Shown here: positions 8,712-19,017 of the stretch, in pieces
Position numbering within the stretch: the stretch's first letter is position 1
Layout of the letters: each line of letters opens with the position of its first letter
Source of the DNA: Pseudomonas gingeri
GTDB lineage: Bacteria; Pseudomonadota; Gammaproteobacteria; Pseudomonadales; Pseudomonadaceae
Assembly: GCF_013385635.1 (NCBI RefSeq)
Contig: NZ_JACAPR010000012.1
Span: 62,001 to 126,000, forward strand
Reading direction: 5' to 3'
DNA: 64,000 nucleotides
Notes under the pieces: generated by a model
The model's input: only the letters and a program-made list of their open reading frames with translations
What the model was told of the DNA's origin: nothing
Databases searched by the model: none
Translations under genes and position numbers: made by a program

Positions 8712-8948
8712 ATGAACCCCGAAAAGCTCGAACTGCTGGTCACCCGCGAAATGCCCTTCGGCAAATACAAGGGGCGGATCATCGCCGACCTGCCCGGCCC
8801 GTACCTCAACTGGTTCGCCCGCGAAGGCTTTCCCCATGGTGAACTCGGCGGCCTGCTGGCGTTGATGCAGGAGATCGACCACAACGGTCTGTCCGACCTG
8901 CTCGACCCGCTGCGTGCCAAGCACGGCAAACCCAAACCCCGCCACTGA
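8712..8948 (+). CDS. DUF3820 family protein, 78 aa
   Basis: A small protein with MPFGKYKGRIIADLPGPYLNWFAREG, the conserved part of DUF3820. The same short fold is found in exonuclease-associated and putative quorum-sensing-related proteins; no function is shown for the stand-alone form. It sits 17 bases before the aminotransferase start, so the two are probably cotranscribed. Confidence 0.85.
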   Translation: MNPEKLELLVTREMPFGKYKGRIIADLPGPYLNWFAREGFPHGELGGLLALMQEIDHNGLSDLLDPLRAKHGKPKPRH

Positions 8949-8964
8949 CCCGACGAGCCCCGCC

Positions 8965-10149
8965 ATGCCAAGGAATGAAGACAACGCCCGCGACGAACAC
9001 TTCTGGCAGGCCGTGGCCCGGCGCTACGACGTCGAGCCCGGCCCGCTCAACCTGGAAAACGGTTACTTCGGGCGCATGAGTCGCCGGGTGATCGCGGACT
9101 ACCAGCACAACATCGAATTCATCAACCGCAGCAACTCGGTGCATGTCCGCCAGTACTTCGACAAGGTCGGCAGCGTGGCGATTCGCGCCGAGCTGGCCGA
9201 ACTGATGGGCGTCAGCGACGAAGCCATCGCCCTCACCCGCTGTGCCACCGATGCCCTGCAATCACTGATCCGCAACTACAACCGCCTGCAACCGGGCGAC
9301 CAGGTGCTGTACAGCGACCTGGAATACGACACGGTCAAGGGCGCGCTGAACTGGCTCGAACGCCATCGCGGTGTGCAGGTGATCCGCATCGAGCATACCC
9401 ACCCGGCGAGCTTCGAATCATTGCTGGCGAGCTACCGCGAGGCGTTCGTGCGCTATCCGCGCCTGAAGCTGATGGCGCTGACCCACGTCACCCACCGTAC
9501 CGGACTGGTGATGCCGGTGCAGGCGATTGTCGAGGCGGCGCGGGAGCATGGGGTCGATGTGATCCTCGATGGCGCCCATGCCCTGGGGCAGATCGAATTC
9601 GACCTGCCGGCAATGGGCGTGGTCTTCGCCGGCTTCAACCTGCAGAAATGGATCGGCGCCCCCTTGAGCCTGGGCGTCATTTACATCGATCCCGAACGCC
9701 TGGCCGATATCGACCCGGACATGGGCGAAATGCATTATCCGATCACGGACGTGCGCTCGCGCACACCCCACAGTACCCCGAATATTCCGGCGTTGATGAC
9801 CCTGCCGACGGTGTTCGCCGAGCATCGGGAAATCGGCGGCGCGGCGGCCAAGGGAGCACGGCTGAATTACCTGCGCGACCTGTGGGTCGGCGAAGCGCGC
9901 AAGATGTCGGGCATCGAGGTAGTGACACCGGATGACCCGCGGCTGTACTGCGCGATCACCTCGATGCGGTTTACCCGCCAGGCGAACCAGCAGGTGATGG
10001 TCGATCGACTGTTGCAGGACTACAACCTGTTCACCGTGACCCGCGGCGGCTCGGCCTGCGGACCGTGCATCCGCATCACCCCGGGCTTTACCACCTCGGC
10101 CGAAGATATCGGCTTATTGACAAGGGCCCTCGCCGATTTGAGCGCATGA
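8965..10149 (+). CDS. Class V aminotransferase (isopenicillin-N-epimerase / cysteine-desulfurase-like)
   Basis: A PLP enzyme of 394 residues. Lys228 in NLQKWIGAPL is the expected Schiff-base lysine, and Asp202 with His205 in LDGAHALGQ form the pyridine-nitrogen and stacking pair. The layout matches the branch of class V enzymes labelled isopenicillin-N-epimerase-like. The substrate is unknown. The start at 8965 avoids overlap with the DUF3820 gene; an earlier in-frame start at 8914 would overlap it. The ribosome site is weak, which fits coupling to the gene before it. Confidence 0.82.
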   Translation: MPRNEDNARDEHFWQAVARRYDVEPGPLNLENGYFGRMSRRVIADYQHNIEFINRSNSVHVRQYFDKVGSVAIRAELAELMGVSDEAIALTRCATDALQSLIRNYNRLQPGDQVLYSDLEYDTVKGALNWLERHRGVQVIRIEHTHPASFESLLASYREAFVRYPRLKLMALTHVTHRTGLVMPVQAIVEAAREHGVDVILDGAHALGQIEFDLPAMGVVFAGFNLQKWIGAPLSLGVIYIDPERLADIDPDMGEMHYPITDVRSRTPHSTPNIPALMTLPTVFAEHREIGGAAAKGARLNYLRDLWVGEARKMSGIEVVTPDDPRLYCAITSMRFTRQANQQVMVDRLLQDYNLFTVTRGGSACGPCIRITPGFTTSAEDIGLLTRALADLSA

Positions 10150-10244
10150 GCTGAAGGCCGTAATTGCCAGGCCTATTGCTATCGCCAGCAAGCCAGCACG
10201 CAGGGTTTTGTATTGGCTGCGTATCCGAGGTTGACCAGGCCATT

Positions 10245-10327
10245 GTGTGCGGGCTTGCCCGCGAAGACGGCCGCAAGGGCGCTGTAAGCCTCAAGGGCCT
10301 CTTCGCGGGCAAGCCCGCTCCCACAGG
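10245..10327. repeat. REPIN downstream of the aminotransferase
   Basis: Inverted REPs: TGTGCGGGCTTGCCCGCGAA and the reverse complement of TGTGGGAGCGGGCTTGCCCG. A further REP half (CGCCAGCAAGCCAGCACGCAG) is visible at about 10192-10203. The 288-bp gap between the two convergent genes holds only these and the eda terminator. Confidence 0.82.
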
Positions 10328-10374
10328 GTGGCTCGCCCCCAGGCAAGCGAGGGGCTTTCTGCTGGCATAAAAAA

Positions 10375-10399
10375 ACGGTGCGCCGACCAAGCGCACCGT
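10375..10399 (-). terminator. Rho-independent terminator after eda
   Basis: A 9-bp stem, ACGGTGCGC with GCGCACCGT, followed on the minus strand by seven or more T. It ends the zwf-pgl-eda transcript. Confidence 0.85.
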
Positions 10400-10437
10400 A
10401 AAGCCGTAGTACACACAACGAATTCAGTAACGGTGAA

Positions 10438-11103
10438 TCAATCCAGCAAGGCCAGCGCCTCGGCGGTGCACTCCTGGATGCGCGCCCAGTCGCCGTTCTT
10501 GATCCACTCCGGATCCAGCATCCAGCTGCCGCCCACGCACATGACGTTTTTCAACGCCATGTAGCTCTTGATATTGGCCGGGCCGACGCCGCCGGTCGGG
10601 CAGAACTTCACTTCACCGAACGGGCCGCCGAGCGCCTTGATCGCCGCCACGCCGCCGCTGACTTCCGCCGGGAACAGCTTGAAGCGGCGATAGCCCAGGC
10701 CATACCCCTCCATGATGCCCGAGGCATTGCTGATGCCCGGCAACAAGGGAATCGGGCTGTCGACACTGGCTTCCAGCAGGTCACGGGTGATCCCTGGGGT
10801 GACGATGAACTGCGAGCCCGCCGCCTCCGCCGCCGTCAGCATCTGGCGATCGAGCACGGTGCCGGCACCGGTCACCAGTTCCGGACGATGCTCACGCAGG
10901 ATCTGGATGGCCTTGAGGCCGAACTGCGAACGCAAGGTCACTTCCAGGGCGGTCAGGCCACCGGCGGCCAGGGCATCGGCCAGCGGCAGGACATCCTGCT
11001 CACGGGCAATGGTGATGACCGGCAGGATCCGCGCACGGGCACACAGTTCATCGATCAGGGCGACCTTGTCTGCCATGGAGACGGTCGGGGCATTGTTTTT
11101 CAT
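10438..11103 (-). CDS. eda: KDPG aldolase (2-keto-3-deoxy-6-phosphogluconate aldolase)
   Basis: Splits KDPG into pyruvate and glyceraldehyde 3-phosphate, the last step of the Entner-Doudoroff pathway. The Schiff-base lysine is Lys142 in RRFKLFPAE, and the general-base Glu54 is in LEVTLR. At 221 residues it has the trimeric aldolase size. Of several in-frame starts I chose 11103 because AAGGA precedes it and it then begins 17 bases after the pgl stop; a longer form to 11130 would overlap pgl. It is the last gene of the zwf-pgl-eda operon. Confidence 0.95.
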   Translation of the reverse strand: MKNNAPTVSMADKVALIDELCARARILPVITIAREQDVLPLADALAAGGLTALEVTLRSQFGLKAIQILREHRPELVTGAGTVLDRQMLTAAEAAGSQFIVTPGITRDLLEASVDSPIPLLPGISNASGIMEGYGLGYRRFKLFPAEVSGGVAAIKALGGPFGEVKFCPTGGVGPANIKSYMALKNVMCVGGSWMLDPEWIKNGDWARIQECTAEALALLD

Positions 11104-11120
11104 AGCAGCTGATCCTTGGC

Positions 11121-11820
11121 TCATGGGCACCAGTAAATCTCTAATGTAGGTTTCAGAAACGCGCGAATCGGCATGAGGGCGAGCTCATCGCCCGCCAACG
11201 CGGCGTTCAGGGTGGTCAATTTCGACTGGCCGGAAATCGCCAGCACGGTGAAGGTCGCCGAAGACAACAGGGCCCGGCTCATGGTCAGGCGCTGGTGCGG
11301 CACGGTCGGTGCCAGCATCGGCCAGACGCGCCGGCTGCCATCCACCTGCAAGGCGACCTGCAGGTTCGGGCTGTTGGGAAACAGCGAGGCGGTATGACCG
11401 TCATCGCCCATGCCCAGTACCAGCACGTCGATATCCGGCAGCTCGGCGAGGAACTGGTCGGCTTGCTGCGCGGCCTCGTCCAGATTGGCCGCGGCGTTAT
11501 ACAGGCCGATAAAGCGGGCCTTGGCCACCGGGCCTTGCAGCAGGTAACGCTTGAGCAGGCCGGCATTGCTGTCGGCGTGCTCGACCGGCACCCAGCGCTC
11601 GTCGGCGAGGCTGATCACCACCTTGCTCCAGTCCAGGTCCTGCTTGGCCAGGCTCTGGAAAAACGCCACCGGGCTGCGCCCGCCGGAAACCACCAGGGTT
11701 GCTACGCCACGGGCGGCAATCGCCGTACGCAGCTGTTGGGCGACGTCCTTGGCCTGGCCTTCGGCCAACAGCGCCGGGGTGCCGAACTCGCGGCCCGTCA
11801 CGCCTTGCGGCAGTTTCAGT

Positions 11821-11834
<14 letters not shown>
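11121..11834 (-). CDS. pgl: 6-phosphogluconolactonase
   Basis: Hydrolyses 6-phosphogluconolactone to 6-phosphogluconate. The 237-residue protein has the SGGRSP motif of the glucosamine-6-phosphate-isomerase/lactonase fold, the ADERWVP motif, and GMGDDGHTASLFP, which is diagnostic for the family. The ATG at 11834 follows GGGAGG and overlaps the 3' end of zwf by 14 bases, so it is translationally coupled. It lies second in zwf-pgl-eda. Confidence 0.95.
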
Positions 11835-13290
<1,456 letters not shown>

Positions 13291-13295
13291 GATGT

Positions 13296-13303
13296 TTGTT
13301 CTT
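13296..13303 (-). promoter_or_regulatory. A-rich Hfq/Crc-type motif before zwf
   Basis: The zwf leader reads AAGAACAA, matching AANAANAA, with the last base five bases before the ATG. This overlaps the place where the ribosome would bind. Confidence 0.45.
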
Positions 13304-13354
13304 TTATCAAGTTAAACGATAAATACCTTTTTTTGAGGCATCACTCAAGGAAAA

Positions 13355-13375
13355 ATGTAGTAATAACCACAACAT
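13355..13375. promoter_or_regulatory. HexR operator, zwf-hexR intergenic
   Basis: ATGTAGT-N7-ACAACAT is an inverted repeat with one mismatch per arm. The right arm ACAA is perfect for the TTGT-N7/8-ACAA consensus reported for P. putida HexR, and the left arm is TAGT instead of TTGT. It lies between the divergent zwf and hexR starts, as expected for control of both. Confidence 0.7.
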
Positions 13376-13491
13376 TTTATCAAAATGACGATTGCGAGTG
13401 GTGGTCCACAGACGCCATCAGTAGGATAGGCCACCGCCGAGAGCCGCCAAAGCACGTTCTCATAGGCATTGCAGAACCAAGGAACACCCAC

Positions 13492-14361
13492 ATGGACCGC
13501 ATCCGCAACCTGCTGGAACAGATCCAGAGCCGTCTCGAAGACCTGAACAAGGCCGAGCGCAAAGTCGCCGAAGTCATCCTGCTCAACCCGCAGCAGGCGA
13601 CCCGCTACAGTATCGCCGCCCTTGCCCAGGCGGCTTCGGTCAGCGAACCGACGGTCAACCGCTTCTGTCGTTCGTTCGACGTCAGCGGCTACCCGGAACT
13701 CAAGCTGCAACTGGCCCAGAGCCTGGCCAGCGGCGCGGCCTATGTCAGCCGCGCGGTGGAGGCCGACGACAACGCCGAAGCCTATACCCAGAAAATCTTC
13801 GGCAGCGCGATCGCCTCGCTGGACAGCGTCTGCCAGGTACTGGATCCGGCCCTGATCAACCGCGCCGTCGACCTGCTGACCCAGGCCCGGCAGATCCACT
13901 TCTTCGGTCTCGGTGCCTCGGCACCGGTGGCCATGGACGCCCTGCACAAGTTCTTCCGTTTCAACATGGCGGTCACCGCCCACGTCGACGTACTGATGCA
14001 GCGCATGATCGCCTCGGTCGCCCATACCGGCGAGCTGTTCGTGATCATTTCCTACACCGGGCGCACGCGGGAGCTGGTGGAGGTGGCGCGCATCGCCCGC
14101 GCGAACGGCGCCTCGGTACTCGGCCTGACGGCAGCCGGTTCGCCACTGGCCAAGGCCAGCACCCTGAGCCTGAATATCCCGTTGCCCGAAGACACCGACA
14201 TCTACATGCCTATGACCTCGCGGATCGTCCAGTTGACGGTGCTCGATGTCCTCGCCACCGGCATGACCCTGCGCCGTGGCGTGGACTTCCAGCCGCACCT
14301 GCGCAAGATCAAGGAAAGCCTCAATGCCAGTCGCTACCCGGTGGGTGACGAGTTCGACTGA
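13492..14361 (+). CDS. hexR: HexR, KDPG-responsive repressor of glucose catabolism (RpiR family)
   Basis: A 289-residue regulator with an N-terminal helix-turn-helix (about 35-62, SIAALAQAASVSEPTVNRFCR) and a C-terminal SIS sugar-phosphate domain (about 125-265). In P. putida HexR represses zwf, edd and gap and releases DNA on binding KDPG. Arg57 and Arg60 in the recognition helix and Ser143 and Ser187 in the SIS domain are where that work placed the DNA- and KDPG-contacting residues, offset by three in numbering. An open frame extends far upstream, but it runs antisense to pgl and zwf; the ATG at 13492 gives the family length. Confidence 0.96.
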   Translation: MDRIRNLLEQIQSRLEDLNKAERKVAEVILLNPQQATRYSIAALAQAASVSEPTVNRFCRSFDVSGYPELKLQLAQSLASGAAYVSRAVEADDNAEAYTQKIFGSAIASLDSVCQVLDPALINRAVDLLTQARQIHFFGLGASAPVAMDALHKFFRFNMAVTAHVDVLMQRMIASVAHTGELFVIISYTGRTRELVEVARIARANGASVLGLTAAGSPLAKASTLSLNIPLPEDTDIYMPMTSRIVQLTVLDVLATGMTLRRGVDFQPHLRKIKESLNASRYPVGDEFD

Positions 14362-14384
14362 GAACGGCACTGATTCTGTGCCGG

Positions 14385-14446
14385 ATGAGCCGGCTCCCAC
14401 AAGTACGATAGAACACCACCTGCGGGAGCCGGCTTGCCGACGATGG
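14385..14446. repeat. REPIN remnant after hexR
   Basis: A shortened left REP (AGCCGGCTCCCACA) and a right REP TGCGGGAGCCGGCTTGCCGA. It lies between the convergent hexR and mutarotase genes. Confidence 0.7.
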
Positions 14447-14468
14447 CGTCATCCGCCACAGCGCCTGC

Positions 14469-15323
14469 CTAGGCTGAAGCCCGCGCCTGCAAGCTCAGGT
14501 GCGCCCGCTCCCCCGGCGCCAGGCACAGGCTGTCGGTGCCACCACTGGCGGCCTCGACACAGACAAAGCCCATCACCTCGTTCCAGCTCACGCCCAGCAA
14601 TGGCCGATGCCCCGGATGCCAGACCACGGTATCGGCGCTGTCACCGGTATCGATGCACAACTCGCGCTGCCAGGCGTGATCCTTGAGGTGCAATTCGCCG
14701 TCGTGCTGGAACACCCGCTGACAACCGCCATCCACGCGTAACTCGCCTTCCTGCTGGCAAACCTGGCGATTCAACTGGTCGTAACCCTGGGCGCCTTCCA
14801 GCCCAGACAGCGCTACCTCACCCACGTCACCAATGCGCCAATAGGCATGCAGCGCATGGCTCAACTGGCAGGGTTCGCTGTCCTGGTGCTCGGTGCTCAG
14901 GCGCAACTCCATGGTCTCGCCGAGACGGGCATGCAGGTCCACCTGCCAGTCGCACAACTGCAGGCGCCAGTGCAGGCTGACCCCCTCGTCATCGGAACTG
15001 CTTTCCAACAATTTCCAGTCGATCAGGCGGGCCCAGCCGTGGGAAGGCCAGGCATTTTCACTCGGGTGTCGACCGTACCAGGGCCAGCACACCGGTACGC
15101 CACCGCGAATCGCCCCGACCTGCGGCCACTTCGCCGCGCACCACAGCCAGGGTTTCTGTCCCCGTGGCTGGAAATGCAGCAACTGCGCACCCTGGCGGCT
15201 GAACACCGCCTGGCACAGTGGATGGTCGATCACCAGCACTTCACGCTGTTGAAAGCGCTCCCACTGGAACACCGGCTGTTCGCGCCGGGATTTGAAAAAG
15301 CGTTGTAGCGGTTGCTCATGCAT
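14469..15323 (-). CDS. D-hexose-6-phosphate mutarotase (aldose 1-epimerase family, YeaD-like)
   Basis: Interconverts the alpha and beta anomers of glucose 6-phosphate, feeding Zwf. The 284-residue protein has the galactose-mutarotase beta-sandwich signatures IRGGVPVCWPWYGRH and SHGWARLIDW, and HALHAYWRIGDV carries the catalytic His. The ATG at 15323 (MHEQPLQRFF) was preferred to an open frame to 15425, which runs through a REPIN. It lies downstream of oprB in the transporter cluster, but a terminator at 15498-15530 and a REPIN separate them. Confidence 0.88.
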   Translation of the reverse strand: MHEQPLQRFFKSRREQPVFQWERFQQREVLVIDHPLCQAVFSRQGAQLLHFQPRGQKPWLWCAAKWPQVGAIRGGVPVCWPWYGRHPSENAWPSHGWARLIDWKLLESSSDDEGVSLHWRLQLCDWQVDLHARLGETMELRLSTEHQDSEPCQLSHALHAYWRIGDVGEVALSGLEGAQGYDQLNRQVCQQEGELRVDGGCQRVFQHDGELHLKDHAWQRELCIDTGDSADTVVWHPGHRPLLGVSWNEVMGFVCVEAASGGTDSLCLAPGERAHLSLQARASA

Positions 15324-15365
15324 GTGCCGCGAATCCTGAAAATCGTTTTGCCGTATCCATGTGAC

Positions 15366-15440
15366 TGTGGGAGCGGTGCTTACCCACGAAGCTTTTGGCG
15401 GCCGCGAGGGCCCTTTCGCCGGCAAGCCGGCTCCTACAGG
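15366..15440. repeat. REPIN between oprB and the mutarotase gene
   Basis: A diverged left REP (TGTGGGAGCGGTGCTTACCC) and an inverted right one (GCCGGCAAGCCGGCTCCTAC). Confidence 0.75.
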
Positions 15441-15497
15441 TTATGCGGCGTCTGCCAAGCGTATTGCCCTGGCGAACCGTCCTCACCCGCACCCACC

Positions 15498-15530
15498 AAA
15501 AAAAAGCGGACGGTCTGGTGGACCATCCGC
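15498..15530 (-). terminator. Rho-independent terminator after oprB
   Basis: On the minus strand a 10-bp stem (GCGGATGGTC with GACCGTCCGC, one mismatch) is followed by eight T. It ends the gts-oprB transcript. Confidence 0.85.
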
Positions 15531-15569
15531 AAGATGCGCACATAGAGAGAGAGCTTATCAGTCGAGGCC

Positions 15570-16919
15570 TTAGAAGACCGACTGAATTTTCAGACCGGCA
15601 ACCACGGCGTTATCCACCTTGTCCACGCCACCCGGATGGGTGATGTATTGCAGGTTCGGACGCACGGTCAGCCAGTTGGTGACGTGGATACCGTAGTTCA
15701 GCTCATAGTTGTACTCGGTGTCGCGCAGTGGCGAGTACAGCGGGTTGTCGTAGTCGCTAACGCCAATGGCGGCGTTGGCCAGCTCGGCATTTTTCTTCAC
15801 GTCATCGTTGACATGGATACGGGCGAAACCGATACCGATGTCATCCTTCGGACGGGCATCGAACGGGCCCTTGTACACGAACATCAGCGACTGGTAGTTG
15901 TCGACGACGTTGGTGTCCTTGTCGTGGAAGGTGGCGTTGGCCGCGACGTTCAGACCGCGGGATGCGTCGCCGTTGTGGCTGGTGAGTTGCTGTTGGGCAA
16001 CGAACCAGTAGCCGTGCTTGCTGTTGTGAACGCGGAAACCGTTGCCGGTGGTGGCGGCGTCCTGGCCATTGCTGTCTTCGCGGACATCATTGGCGTCGGC
16101 GGTGCTCTTGTAGTAGCCCACACGGTATTCGCCCGGCAGGTTGTTGACCTTCGGCGACCAGACCAGTTCGACCGGCAGCACGGTGCCCTTGGTGCCGCTG
16201 CCGCTGAGCTTGAAGCCGTTGCCGTGTTCCAGTTGCGACGGGTTCTGGTTGTACGCACCGATCTGCGCGTAGAACTCAGGCGTGATGTTGTACTTCACGC
16301 GCAGTGCCGCCTGGCTGACCGGCCAGTTGTACCAGATGCCGGTCGCCCAGTTACCCACCTGGGAACCGCAGAACGCCAGGTTCTGGAAGTCGCATGGGAA
16401 GGTGTTGAAGTCTTCGCCTTCACCGAAGTAACCGGCCTTGACGTCCAGCTTGCCATCGAGGAACTGGTGCTGCACCCACAATTGGGTCAGGCGGACCATG
16501 TGACCACGACCGTAGACTTCCTGCGAGGAGCTCAGGGTGCCGGCACGTGGATCGCCAACGCGGTCGTTGGAGATGTTCTGGCCATTACGGTTGGTCAGCT
16601 GGATCTTGGCCTGGGTGTTATCCCAGCCCAGCAGCTTTTGCAGGTCGAACTTCACGCCCAGGCCGAACTGGTCGCTGTAGCGTGCCGTCTTGTCGTTGTT
16701 GTAGCCGCCGCCGAGGTTGCCGCCGACTTCACCCACGTAGTCGGCCTGGATATCGATACCCTGCTCGATCAGCTTGGTCCGCTCACCACCCCAGTCACCG
16801 GTCATCCATTTCGAATCAGAGCTGAAAGCGTCGGCTGCATGCACGCTCCCGGCCAGCATTAACGCCGCCACCACTGACAACTGGCAGATAAGTTGGGCGT
16901 TGGTGTTCTTCTTTTTCAT
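15570..16919 (-). CDS. oprB: OprB carbohydrate-selective porin
   Basis: Outer-membrane channel for glucose and related sugars. The 449-residue protein starts with a signal peptide (MKKKNTNAQLICQLSVVAAL, cleavage after VHA) and ends in SVF, an outer-membrane barrel C-terminus. The early DWGGERTKLIEQGIDI stretch is typical of the OprB family. It follows gtsD with an 89-bp gap that contains a strong hairpin and two A-rich Hfq/Crc-type motifs. It is the porin partner of GtsABCD. Confidence 0.95.
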   Translation of the reverse strand: MKKKNTNAQLICQLSVVAALMLAGSVHAADAFSSDSKWMTGDWGGERTKLIEQGIDIQADYVGEVGGNLGGGYNNDKTARYSDQFGLGVKFDLQKLLGWDNTQAKIQLTNRNGQNISNDRVGDPRAGTLSSSQEVYGRGHMVRLTQLWVQHQFLDGKLDVKAGYFGEGEDFNTFPCDFQNLAFCGSQVGNWATGIWYNWPVSQAALRVKYNITPEFYAQIGAYNQNPSQLEHGNGFKLSGSGTKGTVLPVELVWSPKVNNLPGEYRVGYYKSTADANDVREDSNGQDAATTGNGFRVHNSKHGYWFVAQQQLTSHNGDASRGLNVAANATFHDKDTNVVDNYQSLMFVYKGPFDARPKDDIGIGFARIHVNDDVKKNAELANAAIGVSDYDNPLYSPLRDTEYNYELNYGIHVTNWLTVRPNLQYITHPGGVDKVDNAVVAGLKIQSVF

Positions 16920-16934
16920 CCCTACATCCTCGTC

Positions 16935-16958
16935 TTATTTTTATTAACAGTTTTTATT
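16935..16958 (-). promoter_or_regulatory. Two A-rich Hfq/Crc-type motifs before oprB
   Basis: The leader reads AATAAAAA (16951-16958) and AATAAAAATAA (16935-16945), both fitting AANAANAA, ending about 15 bases before the ATG. This is the layout of known Crc targets. Confidence 0.5.
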
Positions 16959-16978
16959 GAACGTGGTTTACATCGATC

Positions 16979-17004
16979 GCAGCGGGTGGCGAACCACCCG
17001 CTGC
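16979..17004 (-). promoter_or_regulatory. Intercistronic hairpin between gtsD and oprB
   Basis: A perfect 11-bp stem (GCAGCGGGTGG with CCACCCGCTGC, loop CGAA on the plus strand) with no T run after it on the minus strand. It is more likely an mRNA stabiliser or partial attenuator than a full terminator. Confidence 0.6.
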
Positions 17005-17008
17005 CAAC

Positions 17009-18169
17009 TCAGCGGCCCTTGAACTGCGCCACGTTGTCGCTATGCGCCTGCGCTTCGGGCTTGCCCACTCGGCCCAGGCGTTCACCGGTCTTGGCGTCGA
17101 ACAGCAACACCTTGGCCGGATCGAATTGCAGTGTCAGGGTCTCGCCCACCTGCGGCGCCACATCCGGCGCCAGGCGGCAGCAGACCTTGCTGTCATTGAG
17201 CGTGACGAAGACCAGCGTGTCCGGGCCGGTCGGCTCGGTGACCTGTACCTCGGCGCGGATGCTCGGCATGCCCGCAGCCTCGCCGGACGCTAGCACGATC
17301 TGTTCGGGACGAAGGCCCAGAATCACCTCACGGTCTTCGAGGCCGGCGTCGCTCATGTTCATCGGCAACTCGCAGCGTGCCTGCCCGCTGTCCAGCAGGG
17401 CGACCAGGCGGCCGTCCTTGCGTTGCAGACGCAGCGGAATGAAGTTCATCGGTGGCGAACCGATGAAGCTGGCGACGAACAGGTTGGCCGGATCGTTGTA
17501 GATCTGTTTCGGGGTGCCGAATTGCTGGATGATGCCGTCCTTCATGACTGCCACTTTGTCGCCCAGGGTCATCGCCTCGATCTGGTCGTGGGTGACATAG
17601 ACCGTGGTGGTCTTCAGGCGCTGGTGCATCAGCTTCATTTCGGTACGCATCTCGACCCGCAGCTTGGCGTCGAGGTTGGACAGCGGTTCGTCGAACAGGT
17701 AGATCTTCGGCCGACGCGCCAGCGCCCGGCCCATGGCCACGCGCTGTTGCTGGCCGCCGGAGAGCTGGCCCGGCTTGCGATTGAGCAGGTGCTCGATCTG
17801 CAGCAACTTGGCCACACGAGCGACTTCCTCGTCGATGGCCGACTGGCTCATCTTGCGAATCTTCAAGCCGAACTCGATGTTCTCGCGCACGCTCATGGTC
17901 GGGTACAGCGCGTAGGACTGGAACACCATGGCGATGTCGCGATCCTTCGGGCTCATGCCGCTGACGTCCTGGTCGCCGATCATGATCGCGCCGCCGGTGA
18001 TGTTTTCCAGGCCCGCGATGCAGTTCATCAGCGTCGACTTGCCGCAACCCGAAGGTCCCACGAGGATCAGGAACTCACCGTCCTTGATCGACAGTTCGAT
18101 GTTCTTCAGGGTGTCCGGCAGGCCGGCGCCGTAGGTCTTGTTTACATTGCGAAGTTCGAGCGTTGCCAT
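17009..18169 (-). CDS. gtsD: Glucose ABC transporter ATP-binding protein (UgpC/MalK type)
   Basis: Cytoplasmic ATPase of the glucose importer. The 386-residue protein has Walker A GPSGCGKST (38-46), the LSGGQ signature (136-140), and Walker B IYLFDEP (156-162), then the TOBE-type C-terminal regulatory domain of MalK-like proteins. The ATG lies two bases after the gtsC stop. The gene is also called mglK or msiK in other species. It is upstream of oprB. Confidence 0.95.
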   Translation of the reverse strand: MATLELRNVNKTYGAGLPDTLKNIELSIKDGEFLILVGPSGCGKSTLMNCIAGLENITGGAIMIGDQDVSGMSPKDRDIAMVFQSYALYPTMSVRENIEFGLKIRKMSQSAIDEEVARVAKLLQIEHLLNRKPGQLSGGQQQRVAMGRALARRPKIYLFDEPLSNLDAKLRVEMRTEMKLMHQRLKTTTVYVTHDQIEAMTLGDKVAVMKDGIIQQFGTPKQIYNDPANLFVASFIGSPPMNFIPLRLQRKDGRLVALLDSGQARCELPMNMSDAGLEDREVILGLRPEQIVLASGEAAGMPSIRAEVQVTEPTGPDTLVFVTLNDSKVCCRLAPDVAPQVGETLTLQFDPAKVLLFDAKTGERLGRVGKPEAQAHSDNVAQFKGR

Positions 18170-18171
18170 GA

Positions 18172-19017
18172 TTACCCCTTGACTGCGCCGGCCGTCAGCC
18201 CGCGCACGAAATACTTGCCTGCGACCACATAGACCAGCAGGGTCGGCAGCCCGGCGATCATCGCCGCTGCCATATCAACGTTGTATTCCTTGACCCCGGT
18301 ACTGGTGTTGACCAGGTTGTTCAACGCCACCGTGATGGGCTGCGAATCGCCGCTGGAGAACACCACGCCGAACAGGAAGTCGTTCCAGATCTGAGTGAAC
18401 TGCCAGATCAGGCAGACCATGATGATCGGGGTCGACATCGGCAGGATGATCCGCCGGAAGATGGTGAAGAAACCCGCGCCATCGAGGCGTGCCGCTTTCA
18501 CCAGGGCATCGGGAATGCTCACGTAGTAGTTGCGGAAGAACAGCGTGGTGAACGCCAGGCCGTAGACCACGTGGACGAACACCAGGCCGCTGGTGGTGCT
18601 GGCCAGGCCCATCTTGCCGAGGGTGAACGAGGCCGGTAGCAGCACGGTCTGGAACGGCAGGAAGCAACCGAACAGCAGCAGGCCGAAGAACAGCTGCGAA
18701 CCACGAAAGCGCCACATCGACAGCACGTAACCGTTCAACGCACCGATGGCGGTGGAGATCAGTACCGCCGGGACGGTGATCTTGATCGAGTTCCAGAAGT
18801 AACCGTTGACCGTGGCCCAGGCCTTGACCCAGCCGATGTCGGTGATCACCGTCGGCCAGCTCAGCAGGTTGCCGGTACTGATATCTTCCGGCGACTTGAA
18901 GCTGGTCAGCAGCATCACGACCAGCGGCACCAGGTAGAGCAGCACGGCGAGAATCAGCACCGCGTAGATCGCGATGCGACTCAGGCTGATGGAAGGTTTG
19001 GCGGCGAAACTAGTCAT
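18172..19017 (-). CDS. gtsC: Glucose ABC transporter permease GtsC
   Basis: Inner-membrane permease, 281 residues, with six predicted membrane segments and the coupling-loop motif of the MalG family (KAARLDGAGFFTIFRRIILP). With GtsB it forms the transport channel. Its start overlaps the gtsB stop by eight bases, so the two are translationally coupled. Confidence 0.94.
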   Translation of the reverse strand: MTSFAAKPSISLSRIAIYAVLILAVLLYLVPLVVMLLTSFKSPEDISTGNLLSWPTVITDIGWVKAWATVNGYFWNSIKITVPAVLISTAIGALNGYVLSMWRFRGSQLFFGLLLFGCFLPFQTVLLPASFTLGKMGLASTTSGLVFVHVVYGLAFTTLFFRNYYVSIPDALVKAARLDGAGFFTIFRRIILPMSTPIIMVCLIWQFTQIWNDFLFGVVFSSGDSQPITVALNNLVNTSTGVKEYNVDMAAAMIAGLPTLLVYVVAGKYFVRGLTAGAVKG

